The position numbers and the translations under genes were made by a program. From positions 211,524,151-211,588,150 of the forward strand of contig CP136065.1 of assembly GCA_032622095.1 (NCBI GenBank): DNA of 64,000 nucleotides. Reading direction: 5' to 3'. Below are positions 34,639 to 47,800 of this stretch, piece by piece (the first letter of the stretch is position 1; the number at the start of each line of letters is the position of its first letter). The DNA comes from Siphonodentalium dalli. Taxonomy: Eukaryota; Mollusca; Scaphopoda; Gadilida; Siphonodentaliidae. Under the pieces are notes generated by a model. It was given only the letters and a program-made list of their open reading frames with translations. It ran no database searches and had not been told where the DNA came from.

Positions 34639-34943
34639 ACAAGGCCCTGCATTCGTTTTGATGTGATTCTAAATATTTGTCAGATTCGGTTTGATTCAAA
34701 ATTGGCTATACTGATTGAATTTTTGCTATCAGGTTGATACCTGTATGCTGTGTATGAACAGACAACAATGGTGTTGTGCGAATTTGGATACTCAGCCCTC
34801 AGAAATTTGGATACTCAGCCCTCGAAATTAGATACAGCAAATGGTGATGCCATAGAAAAAGCCATAGAAGCCAATATAGAATTTCATGCAATTCTAAAGC
34901 AATGTCATAGACGAAAAAAAAACATTTATATTTCATGATTTAG

Positions 34944-35178
34944 CCCTTTTCTTTATAAAATGATGAGAAGTTCCCCTAGGAAATGTTCAGATAATAAGTT
35001 CAACAAACGGCCCCTTGTTGAACATTTCCCACCAATTATAGAATCCTTCTGCACTTGTATTATCTGTTCGTCGGTATAGTTATTTCCTAAAGATCCCTCC
35101 AGATGAACAATAAACTATTCCAATGTATACTTTTATAACTGAATGGGAGAATCCATTTAGTAAAGAAAGTGTTAAATT
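34944..35178. mobile_element. TTAA family element (GAATGG / TTTCTATACT type)
   Basis: Left AGCCCTTTTCTTTAT, right AGTAAAGAAAGTGTTAAA. Contains AAATGTTCAGATAATAAGTT and GTTGAACATTTCCCACC as partial inverse arms, and AACTGAATGGGAGAATCCAT. Confidence 0.55.
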
Positions 35179-35763
35179 AGAAAAATTATGGGTGATGGGA
35201 GAAAGATGACCATGGTAGAGTTATTAGTGGGTCCCTAAACTTGGTGCATGAATCATCATCATTCCAGATTTGTTGTTGTTTGACCAAAAGAATTGTTCAA
35301 CTGTTTTCATCGCACTATATTTACACTCCTAAATGCATTCACGCTGTGGAACCTGAAATTCTGAAAGGAGGATGTTGGTTAGTTGAAATCACATCATGTG
35401 ATGTCGCATGCAGGCCCCAACTGTTTTCATATTGATTGGATTGCATTCAAAATGAGCGATAAATGCCCTTTTAATTTGCAAGTTGAGTGTAAATATAAGA
35501 ACTGGATGATGATTTTGTTGTGTTCCATTGAGTACGGATACTAGGTGGCCTGACATTTTTATGTGTGGAATGCTTTTTCATCCCACACAAAATGTCAGAC
35601 AAGCTTACATCCATACTCCATGAAATGCAAGCAAATCAACATCTATATCTTAAGTATCATACACAGGTCATCAAGATATAATTCTAGTAGACGTTTCAAA
35701 ATAAGATGTATCTTCTGATTGATGACAGTCATTCATTATCTCCATAAACTGTACATAGATATC
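35179..35763. other. Downstream of WDR45B stop: 3' UTR and spacer
   Basis: No coding. 35520-35630 holds an imperfect inverted repeat (GGCCTGACATTTT…CACACAAAATGTCAGAC). A clear minus-strand AATAAA close to the stop was not identified. Confidence 0.4.
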
Positions 35764-35870
35764 TCATGACCTGTCGTCTGTCATCTCAAGGAACTGTGCG
35801 TAGACATCTCTGGTACACTCGCCCTTCGGATTGAACACAAACTTGTAGTAACTTCCATCAGCACATATCA
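35764..35870 (-). CDS. WDR45B: WDR45B coding exon 10 (stop)
   Basis: Acceptor CTGTTACAG before 35870; encodes [20 protein letters not shown] and [15 protein letters not shown], stop TGA at 35766-35764. Last blade of the propeller and tail. Confidence 0.95.
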
Positions 35871-38800
35871 CTGTAACAGAAACATGAAGGGTGTAATCCA
35901 TGTTCATCATCGAGATCTAGACTCAATTTGTGTATCAGATTTGTGTACGAAATGCCTAAAGTTGGCTCAATCTTAGATTTTACCTCGCTGTTATGTTCAA
36001 ACCTTAAATTGAAGTACCTAAACTTTTTGAAGAATTATTTCTGTACTGTGCTTGTTCATTACCAATTTATCACCTTAGTCAGATACATGCTCTGGCACCT
36101 ATAAATCTAGTCTGCCTACCGAGTAGCCCAACTCTATCTGTATGTATCCTCACCTCACCTAGTAAGTGCTACAAAGTAACACATGTGTGTTGTAACATCA
36201 ACTGCTTAACATATGTGTCAATCCATCAATTGTTTTTGGGGGGGTTAAAGACGATTATAATCAGCATTACATCCTTTATTTTATTTAATGCTTTGATAAC
36301 TGGATACTTATTGATGGGTAGTTGCATAATTTTCCATAATTTATTTGTGGACATATTTAGCTTGCAAGTTCGACAAGAGGTTGCACCGCCAGTGCTGACA
36401 TACCCCCATGGTGCAAATTCGAACATGGGCAGGTTGATAGCCAAATACTGAAATTTCCATCCGCTAGCAACATCAATACCAAAAATTATTGAAATGGGTT
36501 CTTATTTTTGGAGATATATATCTGAAAAATATCGGAGAAAATTGACGAACAAAGATCAGTAACTGAGGCAAAAAAAAAATAGGACCAACCCTGTTTGCTC
36601 AATTATTTGAGATATTGTGGCAAGAAACTTGTATACCAAAAATTATTGAAATCGGCTATGTTTTTTGTATCTGTTTGAAAGTTATTATGTAAATAAAACA
36701 AAACAAAAAATGTGTCAATGATACCTTATTAGGTGATTGTTTTACGAAATAAATCGCATGGAATCTTTTATGGACATTATGTTTGAGTAATAATGGTCAC
36801 GGCAACTGAAATGAACGCAGAGCTAGCCGATCCAGGGTTAGCGTATCCTCTTAGAAATAAAAAATAAAATAAAAAAATGCGCGCTGGCATGCTTTTCAAA
36901 AGTTTTGGCCTGAGAAATGGGAAATTGACATTTCATGGAACAACTCACCAATAACAGAATTTGGATCTGCTCCAAAAGCACAAACACACTGCGCTCCGCC
37001 AGGGACTTGGAATTTAGAGAAACTCCACTTGGAATTGAAGTACTTCTGGAAGAATGGTGCTGAGGCAAAGCTGGAGAAGAAATATTAGATTACTTTATTA
37101 AAAATAAACATAGGTTTCCACAAAAAAGTTAATAAGTTAGTAATAAGAAAACCATAGTCAGAAATGGTAACACCCTCAAAATCATAATATTAGGCATATA
37201 TATAAATTATAATATAAAATATATTGGTTTCATGAATGCACCACCTCAGAGTTCCGTTAAAACAACTAATCCTTCAAATTGTTACAACAATTATGGCTTA
37301 TTACTGCATGTTTCTCATTCACCACACCAGAAGGCCTCTAAATGCAGACCAAAACAAAAATCTACTAACCGGATTAAATACACACCCGATACTTTGCAAT
37401 ACGACCTTTATTCTACATTAGAAGTGAGACATATGTCATCAGCAAAATTAGCTGTTATATTGTGTTCACGCAATAAAATCTTCAAGATTGGCTCAGCTAC
37501 AGTTCATATCGAAAGCAACTAACGCGCTCATAAAAGTTACATACTGCAACAATGAGACATCTGTGAAGATACATCCGCGAAAACCAAAAATGTGTTGTCC
37601 TGCGAGATTTCTGCATTGCTATAGCTTGACACAGCCAGATCAGACTTACCGCAATTTCCTAAAATAACTCGCATCGCATAAAACCTGAAATGAGTTGTCC
37701 TGCAAAATATTCCCATCACCCGTTTGACATGGCCAAATCAGCGTAGCAGTAAACGCCCATAGTTTTGTGCTAAATAAATTATCATCAGAATAGGTTAATT
37801 GTAGTCTGTCAATTTATTTACTTTAAGCAGTACAAGTACTGCAAAAACAAGTCTTGTACCATGTCATTTCCTTCCTGAGTAAGTGTATGTTGCCACCCCC
37901 TCCCCACTCCCATCCAGTAGCCACCCTATGACAGATAACTCAAGATTGTGCTGCTTATTTTACTTCATTTAGCCATAAAATGGTTAGAAATTCACTTTTT
38001 CAGGGGTAGCTATACAAGCCTTGAAATAGTGTGTCTGTCATTTGCAGAATGAGGTCCCCAGAGGGTGAATTTAGTGATGCTACCCCACATAGCGGGCTAG
38101 CATCACCAAATTCACCCTCTGGGAACATCATTCTGCTTACACCTCAGCAGAATGAGGTCCCCAGAGGGTGAATTTGGTGATGCTAGCCTGCTATGCGGGG
38201 TAGCATCACTAAATTCACCCTCTGGGGACCTCATTCTGCAAATGACAGACACACTATTTCAAGGCTTGTAGCTATATCAGAATGGAGACAGTCAAGCCTG
38301 GACAGCCTTACTCACTTTGACTGTTTGTTTTTCTTGGGGTCTTCCGTAGAGAATATGTGCACAGTTCCATGATCACTGGACACACACAGTAACGTAGAAT
38401 CTTGATTGAAATTAATACTGAAATAATAAAATGGAGTTAATAAAATTGGGCAAACATCCCTCTGAGTACTCAATGGGATATTATCTGATTCAATTCTTAG
38501 TGAAATTGTACAATTTTTACTACGTATTTATCATGATGACTGTTGTCTATAAGGCATGCCGCATATACACTGGAAAAAGATATTTCATTGTGAGGAGTTA
38601 TTTTGTCCAAATTCCAGAAATATTTTCGACCACTAATAAACATGAGTGATAAAAAAATGTATTTTCATACAATACACATTGTCCTTGTCTTCGGCAGGAA
38701 ACATTTCTTACATTAAGGCCAGACAAAGTCAATTTCATATTTCTCAGGTTATTTATTTCTGGTTCACATATCACCACTGCATCGGCTAGCTCAGGGACAA

Positions 38801-41800
38801 ATTTCAGTTGCCCATGGCCATTATTTCTGGAACAGACTATAACATTTTATGTTTCATGTCTCACTGACAACTAAAGAAATCACTGTGGAACCTAACACAG
38901 ACTTTTTTGTTTGGAAATAGAACATAGCTCAAGCCTTGAAATTCATAAATGTTTGCGAGAATCAAAATATAGCATTTCTACAGCGAATCAGCTGCTTTTC
39001 CGAGAATCAAACTGAGAATCATGATTCCAATTATTGTCAGATTTTAAGCCCTGTAGCTGCCTCACTACTAGATACTATTGTCCTGTTTCAGCATAGAGCA
39101 TTATGTACGTGGGTCAAATTAGAAATCCATCTAAACCTCAATATTAGAGACGTTTAATTCATAAAACTTCAAACTTGGGTTGCTATAGAAATATTCTCGG
39201 CTACTAAAGCACCGCCTGATATATCTGTGCAAACGCTCGACATATACACTTATAAGTTGAATGGCGACCTCAAGGAAAATCATAATTATGTGTCAATAAA
39301 AAAACTATGAACTCTGTGAGACTCAGTCTCAGTCTCAGAATCCGCCCGCTTTGATAACAATTTAATGAGCATCCACACCGCGGCAAGAGTTAAAACAAAC
39401 TTCACATGCTTTTATATGTGATTTTGGGTGAACAAATTAATCTCATTCTCAGACATCTTGTTAACCCTTCCAAGACTAGAGTTTCCTGAAACTTTCTTAC
39501 AAACCTTGTGCCAATGCATTCTCTTACATATGCGAGTCTCCCATAGGGAGCTTCGCATAAATAAGAGAATACATTGGCCTAACAATAATTACCTTGACCT
39601 TGTAAGCCAGTGCATTCTCTTATATATGGGAGATTCGCATATATAAGAAAATGCACTGGCTTACAAGGTCTTTAATGCTGCACCAGCGCAGCTCCCATCA
39701 TGAAAGGGTTAATGTACAGTAAGGCAGTGGTATGCAGACTACCTACATTGGGTTATCGCGCTTGACACAAGTTTTAAGTTGCCTTATGAACTTTGGATGA
39801 TCCAAACAAGTTTGTACAAAACGGAAACATCTATCAATAACGTGAATCAACTGACAATCAGTAGCTAATGGCGACTCAAGTTTGAAGATTGCCGTTTTAC
39901 GATCTAAACCTGTCTCAGTCTGGATGTCAAAACTGTAAAGTTGTTCAGTATTTGGAATGTACAGATAAATGATTATAATTTGGAGAGGTGTACAGCAGCA
40001 ATTACTAACAAGGGCATCGCTTGGGCATGGCCTGAGGTACAGTAATGCCCTAAATAATCGACTCCTTAACCACAGCAGAATTAAGGGTAATTTTTCAGGA
40101 TTTAGTCGGAAATATGGCTTGTTGCCATTCATCGGAAAGCTCTCAGTGGTTAAGGAGTCGATTATTTAGGGCATTGCTGTAATTCCAACAAAAACGGCCA
40201 TAACCCTGGGGAAAATTGGTGGGTGGAACCCAAATTCAAACTTGACCTGTATTTTGAGCTAGTAAATATACATACCCAATTTCATTCCATTCAGTTGAGA
40301 CTATCTAAAGTTATCATCCGGAAACCAAGAGCGAATGGATGGACGGCCAGATGGACCAATAATATAAAAACGGAACAATAATATAAAAACTCACCAATAT
40401 ATCACAGCGTGATTAGCGCCCCTTCTAAGCTCGTGGAGTTTAGCACCTGTGTTTGTGTCAAAGACTCGGATTAATGTACCCTGAAATAAAAAACCTCAGA
40501 CTAATGTGCCAGAAAACATGTTTAAATGTAGTTCCCAGGTGTCCACATTAATGTTCCTTTCCGTGCAGTATCCAGCAACTCAGATTAAACCTTTTTTTAC
40601 TGAATGGATTCTCCCATTTAGTCACTAAATTATACATTAGAATGGTTTATTTTTTATCTGGAGGGATCATCAGGAAATATACGCAGACATCCAGTAATTT
40701 TTCCTGTCCCATTTTGTGAGAAAAATTGGGAAAACAGATATTTTCTAGTGACATAATCTATTGCTAACTGGTCTCTCTGACTAAATTATTATTTAACTAG
40801 CTGATGTGCCCAACATCGTCCAGGCTATTTTGGGATTTCTTTGTGATCGCTTCCGTCTGGGAAGAATAATTACAGCGTCAGTCCAGAAACATGCCTATAT
40901 GAGCCTATATGAGCGAGGTCAAGGTCAAGGACATGGTCGCTCGTGAAATTGGACCTGCCCATATTGTTTCCAGGATCAAAGTAGGCCCACACAACAAATT
41001 TGAGTTGGATCAGTCCAGCAGTTTTCAAGTCTATAAGACACACACACAGACAGACAGAAGTTCCAAAATATATGATAGATTTTTATACTCCTGAAACAAT
41101 ACAGAATGTTCAGGGATACGCCATCTTTAACACCTTTCTATACTGAATGGATTCTCCCATTTAGTTTTAAAAGTATGCATTGGGTGGTCCATTATTTATT
41201 TTGAGGGGTGTTCAGATAATAAAAGCAGAAAACAGACAGAAAACCATTACTACAAGAGCAGATTGATTCATATTCAATGTGGGAAAAGTTCAGATAATAA
41301 GTTCAACAAACGACCTATGGTCGTTTGTTGAACTTATTATCTGAACATTTCCTAAGAGAGAACAACTCGTCAATGAATATTTAGAATAGAAAGGGCTAAA
41401 GATGTATTGGGTACATTTTATTCTCAGCTGCCTAAAGTAAATACCCAGTCAATCAATGAAATTTATGTGTCAATAACTGTCATGGAGCTTACCTTTTCTG
41501 ATGATGTGGCTAACCTAGTACCCTGTTGATTCATAGTAATACAGCTGAGTGGTGCTTCATGTGCATCTATGTCTACAGGCGATTTCTCTGTGTTTGCCAA
41601 ATCGATGATCTGGACATGGCCACTGTTACGACCAGGGAATGATAGGAGTGAATTGTTACTGTTAGGGCACATAACACAAAGACCTGAAACAAGGTGGATA
41701 GTTAGAAGGAGTTCTTGTTCTAGTAAGCCACATGTTATCTAGGCTTAACCCTTTACCCAACAGAAGGGCCCTGTGCCAATGCATTCTCTTATATATGCGA

Positions 41801-44800
41801 GTCGACCATAGGTCGCCTCGCATATATAAGAGAATGCATTGGCTTAACACATTAAAAATTATAAAATTGTTTAAAAATGTAAGAAAAAATGGTAAAAAGT
41901 GTTTAAAACAGATTTTGTTTAGGCCAATGCATTCTCTTAGGCCAAACTTTTTTATTTTTCTGCTTTACGGATTTTTTTAACCTTGTTTTGGTAGGGTCGG
42001 ACGGAAAAAAAATAAAAATAAAAATGCTCGAATCATTTTTTTTTTTTTGGACATTCGCTAAGGTTGTAACTGTGTCTTTATATATAATTCTCTGTCAGTC
42101 ATTTATAGAGAACACTTTTCGGATGTATATCACAAAATTCAAATCCAGTACTATTATTTGAAACATAGCTCAGATTATTGAATAATATTGAAAAAATCCA
42201 GAAATAAAGGGTTTGTTTTTGTTCAACATTTTAATTATTGAATAAATGGACTCCCCCATTCAGTTATAATGTATACATTGAAATAGTCCATTATTCATCT
42301 GGATGGATGTCATGGAAAAATAAGTAGCCGACAGATAATATATTTGCAGAAGGATTCCTATTAGTTGGTGGGAAATGTTCACATAATAAGTTTAGAACTT
42401 GTTGAACTTATTATCTGAACCTTTCCTGAGGAATCTACTTGTCTGGTCAATGAGTATTTAGTATAGAGAGGTTAATAAACACATGGGAATGGTGAGATTA
42501 GTGGTACCGGTAGTGATAAATAGTGAATGTGCAACTTGAGCAAACCCACATACTCTTCAGTCTTCAGTCATAAAGATCACCGTAAATTCCCAGGAATACA
42601 AAATGTATTCTAAAGGCCATTTAAAGTTTTAAAGAGATGTCAAGATTTATAGAAAGCAAACAGGTATCTTGGTGGCCAACACATATAAACTCAAGCTGAC
42701 TTCTCAGTTTTCATGGATGTAGTTAAAAGTAATTAAAGCCAGAGATATCTATAGTTGGTGTGTCCTATGCATCTTTAATCAGTGAAATGTGGTTAGATAA
42801 TTCGTTACTGATAAGCAGAAACAGCTGTCGGCTGTGAAAATAAAAATAAAAATTATATTTGATTTTTATTTCCTTGTCGGGCCATATAAAACAGGGTCGG
42901 CGGATCCGTAAAGCAGGAAAATAAAAAAGTTTGGCCTTATATATGCGAGGCGACCTATGGTCGACTCGCATATATAAGAGAATGCATTGGCACAGGGCTA
43001 ACTGTAACTATCACAATGTGGTCAAGGAGCCGGTTCCAATGATATCCATATTTGTATGGTTCTATTGAGACAGACCGAAGATATTTAGGCTGTTGAAGCT
43101 TTATTTGGCCGGTTTTGGCCGGTTTGTTGGGTAAAGGGTTAATGTAATACACATATGACAAGGAATCTCCAAAATTACCCAAAACTCTGAGTGTATTTGA
43201 GCAACACAGGCTACAGCTGTAGCCAGCTAGGCATGCGCAGTAGAAAGCTACAGAAAGCTGCAGCTGGCCACAGCTGGTGGTCACTAACTATTGTACCGCT
43301 ACTCCGAACTTGGAATGTGGCTGATGGATAATATTATACCGGCATAATGTTGGCATTATGTTGCTATATCAATTCACCAATGGTCTCGCTCGCTGCAGCA
43401 AGCACATTTGAATCAATTAACACTCGTACTAAGTCCATGCCTCCATAAATCTGATATTTAAAAGAGTATGATATGTGATTATATCTCGTTCTCTAAATCG
43501 GCATATGCAAACAAGATATAATTATATATATTTTTACGAAGTTTAATTATTCACCAAACAATAAAAATATCATAGATATAAAATATCTAGTTTTATGCCA
43601 ACAAAATGGGAATGACAATTATGTGTCCCCAAGGAGCAGTATTAAAAAAAGATCTCCCCGATAAGAAATTCTCCTATCAGAGTCGGAGTACAATGTTTAG
43701 TGATAGTCGCCATTCATTCCCCTGGCCGCTGTAGCTTCCTACTGCGCATGTCTTATATAAGTCACAGCCGGCTACAGCTTTTTTGCTCAAATACACTCTC
43801 TATTTCACTCATTTTGAGTTATAAAAATATTTTAGTTTAAAGGGAAACTATTTAATATCGCTATATACAGTCATCAAACTACATGTATCTGTCATAAAAG
43901 CATAGATATTATTTCACCCTGAATCCTTGCTGACAACACAGTCACCAATTAATCCGTTGCCATTCAAATTCGCTGATTAACCTATTGTCTTAAACTCGCT
44001 TATCATAAAATACTGACATAATAAATATGTGATATTCAATGTCGTCATTAATAAGCATTATGCATTGTTGCAATGACTGCATGCGTCCATAATCCGAACA
44101 GACAAAGGGTGATTTACTGTGAAAATAATTACATGCGTCCATAATCCGAACAAACAAAGGGTGATTTACTGTGAAAATAATTACATGCGTCCATAATCCA
44201 AACAGACAAAGGGTGATTTACTGTGAAAATAATTACATGCGTCCATAATCCGAACAGACAAAGGGTGATTTACTGTGAAAATAATTACATGCGTCCATAA
44301 TCCGAACAAACAAAGGGTGATTTACTGTGAAAATAATTACATGCGTCCATAATCCGAACAAACAAAGGGTGATTTACTGTGAAACTAATTACATGCGTCC
44401 ATAATCCAAACAGACAAAGGGTGATTTACTGTGAAAATAATTACATGCGTCCATAATCCAAACAGAGGGTGATTTACTGTGAAAATAATTACATGCGTCC
44501 ATAATCCAAACAGACAAAGGGTGATTTACTGTGAAACTAATTACATGCGTCCATAATCCAAACAGACAAAGGGTGATTTACTGTGAAAATAATTACATGC
44601 GTCCATAATCCAAACAGAGGGTGATTTACTGTGAAAATAATTACATGCGTCCATAATCCAAACAGACAAAGGGTGATTTACTGTGAAACTAATTACATGC
44701 GTCCATAATCCAAACAGAGGGTGATTTACTGTGAAACTAATTACATGCGTCCATAATCCAAACAGAGGGTGATTTACTGTGAAAATAATTACATGCGTCC

Positions 44801-47800
44801 ATAATCCAAACAGACAAAGGGTGATTTACTGTGAAAATAATTACATGCGTCCATAATCCGAACAGACAAAGGGTGATTTACTGTGAAAATAATTACATGC
44901 GTCCATAATCCGAACAAACAAAGGGTGATTTACTGTGAAAATAATTACATGCGTCCATAATCCGAACAAACAAAGGGTGATTTACTGTGAAACTAATTAC
45001 ATGCGTCCATAATCCAAACAGACAAAGGGTGATTTACTGTGAAAATAATTACATGCGTCCATAATCCAAACAGAGGGTGATTTACTGTGAAAATAATTAC
45101 ATGCGTCCATAATCCAAACAGACAAAGGGTGATTTACTGTGAAACTAATTACATGCGTCCATAATCCAAACAGACAAAGGGTGATTTACTGTGAAAATAA
45201 TTACATGCGTCCATAATCCAAACAGAGGGTGATTTACTGTGAAAATAATTACATGCGTCCATAATCCAAACAGACAAAGGGTGATTTACTGTGAAACTAA
45301 TTACATGCGTCCATAATCCAAACAGAGGGTGATTTACTGTGAAACTAATTACATGCGTCCATAATCCAAACAGAGGGTGATTTACTGTGAAAATAATTAC
45401 ATGCGTCCATAATCCAAACAGACAAAGGGTGATTTACTGTGAAACTAATTACATGCGTCCATAATCCAAACAGACAAAGGGTGATTTACTGTGAAAATAA
45501 TTACATTTACAAAGGGTGATTTACTGTGAAAATAATTACATGCGTCCATAATCCAAACAGACAAAGGGTGATTTACTGTGAAAATAATTACATTTACAAA
45601 GGGTGATTTACTGTGAAAATAATTACATGCGTCCATAATCCAAACAGACAAAGGGTGATTTACTGTGAAAATAATTACATTTACAAAGGGTGATTTACTG
45701 TGAAAATAATTACATGCGTCCATAATCCAAACAGACAAAGGGTGATTTACTGTGAAAATAATTACATTTACAAAGGGTGATTTACTGTGAAAATAATTAC
45801 ATGCGTCCATAATCCAAACAGACAAAGGGTGATTTACTGTGAAAATAATTCATTTTGCTGTTTCATGCAAAGTGACCGTATCTACATTCAGAGCATGTTA
45901 CAAATTACATATACTAGCCTCAATAAAAAAAATTCAGATTGTCGCTTTTTTCTAATACATATTTTAACCACGATCGATTAGCTGTTTGATAAAAGTTTGA
46001 AGTTTGATTATCACAGAAAGAAGGGATTACCGTTTTGTGAAAACAAAAGAAAATCACATATCACCAAGCCTTTAAATAGTGTGTTTGTCATTTGCAGAAT
46101 GAGGTCCCCAGAGGGTGAATTTAGTGATGCTACCCCACATAGCGGGCTAGCATCACCAAATTCTCCCTCTGGGGACCTCATTCGGCTGAGGTGTAAGCAG
46201 AATGAGGTCCCCCAGAGGGTGAATTTGGTGATGCTAGCCCGCTATGCGGGGTAGCATCACTAAATTCACCCTCTGGGGACCTCATTCTGCAAATGACAGA
46301 CACGCTATTTCAAGGCTTGCATATAACTTTTGACATATCACAGCTAACCATGTTAAGTTGAAATATTTCTTGATTGGGATTCCCTTTGTCTGTATGTCGG
46401 CACACATATAACGAATAAATCACATTCGATGATGTTTTATGACCAGATTGTTCACATACCATAAATAAAAACTCCCTTGCCAAAATATTTGCCAAATGAA
46501 TTATTTTTTGCTATTGGCAAATTTGGCAAGCGGCAGCACGAACCCTGATTACCATTCACTTTATTAGTGAGGATATAACTAACACACACCTTTTGGATTA
46601 TGGCAAGTTTCAAACACATGTAACTGAGCAGGGTTCTGGGTGAATGTGTACACTTTGATCATTGTATCCAGGACGACAACAATCCTGCAAAATTAACATT
46701 TTAGAATTTTGAATATTTAAACAATGATATTATACCATTTATTCCTGAATGAATTTTCCCTTTCACTTCTAAACTTATTAAAATGGTTTATTCTTCACTT
46801 GTAGGGATGTACTGATAATAAAAGAAGACACCAAATGAAGACTATTGATTCCCATAATTTCATTTATAGGGACGTTCAAATAATAGATTTGAATATGAGA
46901 GTAGGGTTCAGGCGGGTCATGTACATATAACAGCACTTTTCAAAATGATATAATAATTAACATTAGTCAAAAGTTTCTCCCGGCATTCCTTTTACCAAAA
47001 TGAATGAATAAAGGAATATATCCAGTGAGTCTAAAGAATGAAAGTGTCAATGACACTGTAGCTCAACTTGGAAAGGGAATAATTTAATGTGTTACTGTCG
47101 ATGGAGTGATTAGGAATGTGGAAAGTTGAATGTCTAATACTAGTTTATCAACATAAAAAGATATATACATGCATATAGAAGTAAAATCTAAGATGGTTGC
47201 TGGCGGCTATGTTTTCCAACAATTCAAAAACATTCGATAGCTTTAGTCATGCAAAGAGTAGAATCCAAAATGGTCGCTGGCAGCCATGTTTTAATGCCGA
47301 ATAACCCCAAAATAACTCGTTCCCATCTACATGTCAATTTCAACAGCCATGACAAATTTTATGATGATCAGACTAAAGGTACGACCTGTAGCCCGAGCTA
47401 AAGGATTTAGTCATACAAAGAGTAAAATCTAAGATGGCTGCCAGCGGCCATGTTTTTTGGCCGAATGACCCCAAAATTACTCGTTCCCATCAACAAGTCA
47501 ATATTAACACCCACGACAAATGTCATGATGATCAGATGAACAGTAAGACCTGTAGCCCGTGCTAATGGATTGAATTTTGAAATCCAAGATGGCTGCTGGA
47601 GGCCATGTTTTTTTTCCGAATGACCCAAAAATGACTCGTTCCCATCTACATTCCAATTTCAACAGCCATGACAAATTTTATGATGATCAGACTAAAGGTA
47701 CGACCTGTAGCCCGTGCTAAAGGATTTAGTCATGCAAAGAGTAAAATCTAAGATGGCCACCAGCGGCCATGTTTTTTGGCCGAATGACCCCAAAATTACT

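Noticed and set aside
38007-38315. Possible extra WDR45B exon overlapping the hAT-like MITE
   Set aside because: Exon 8 and exon 9 join in phase without it, and the sequence is fully explained by the MITE.
45445-45825. 126-residue minus-strand open frame with a repeated [13 protein letters not shown] motif
   Set aside because: It exists because the 87-bp dimer of the minisatellite is a multiple of three; there is no start context, domain or non-repeat flank.
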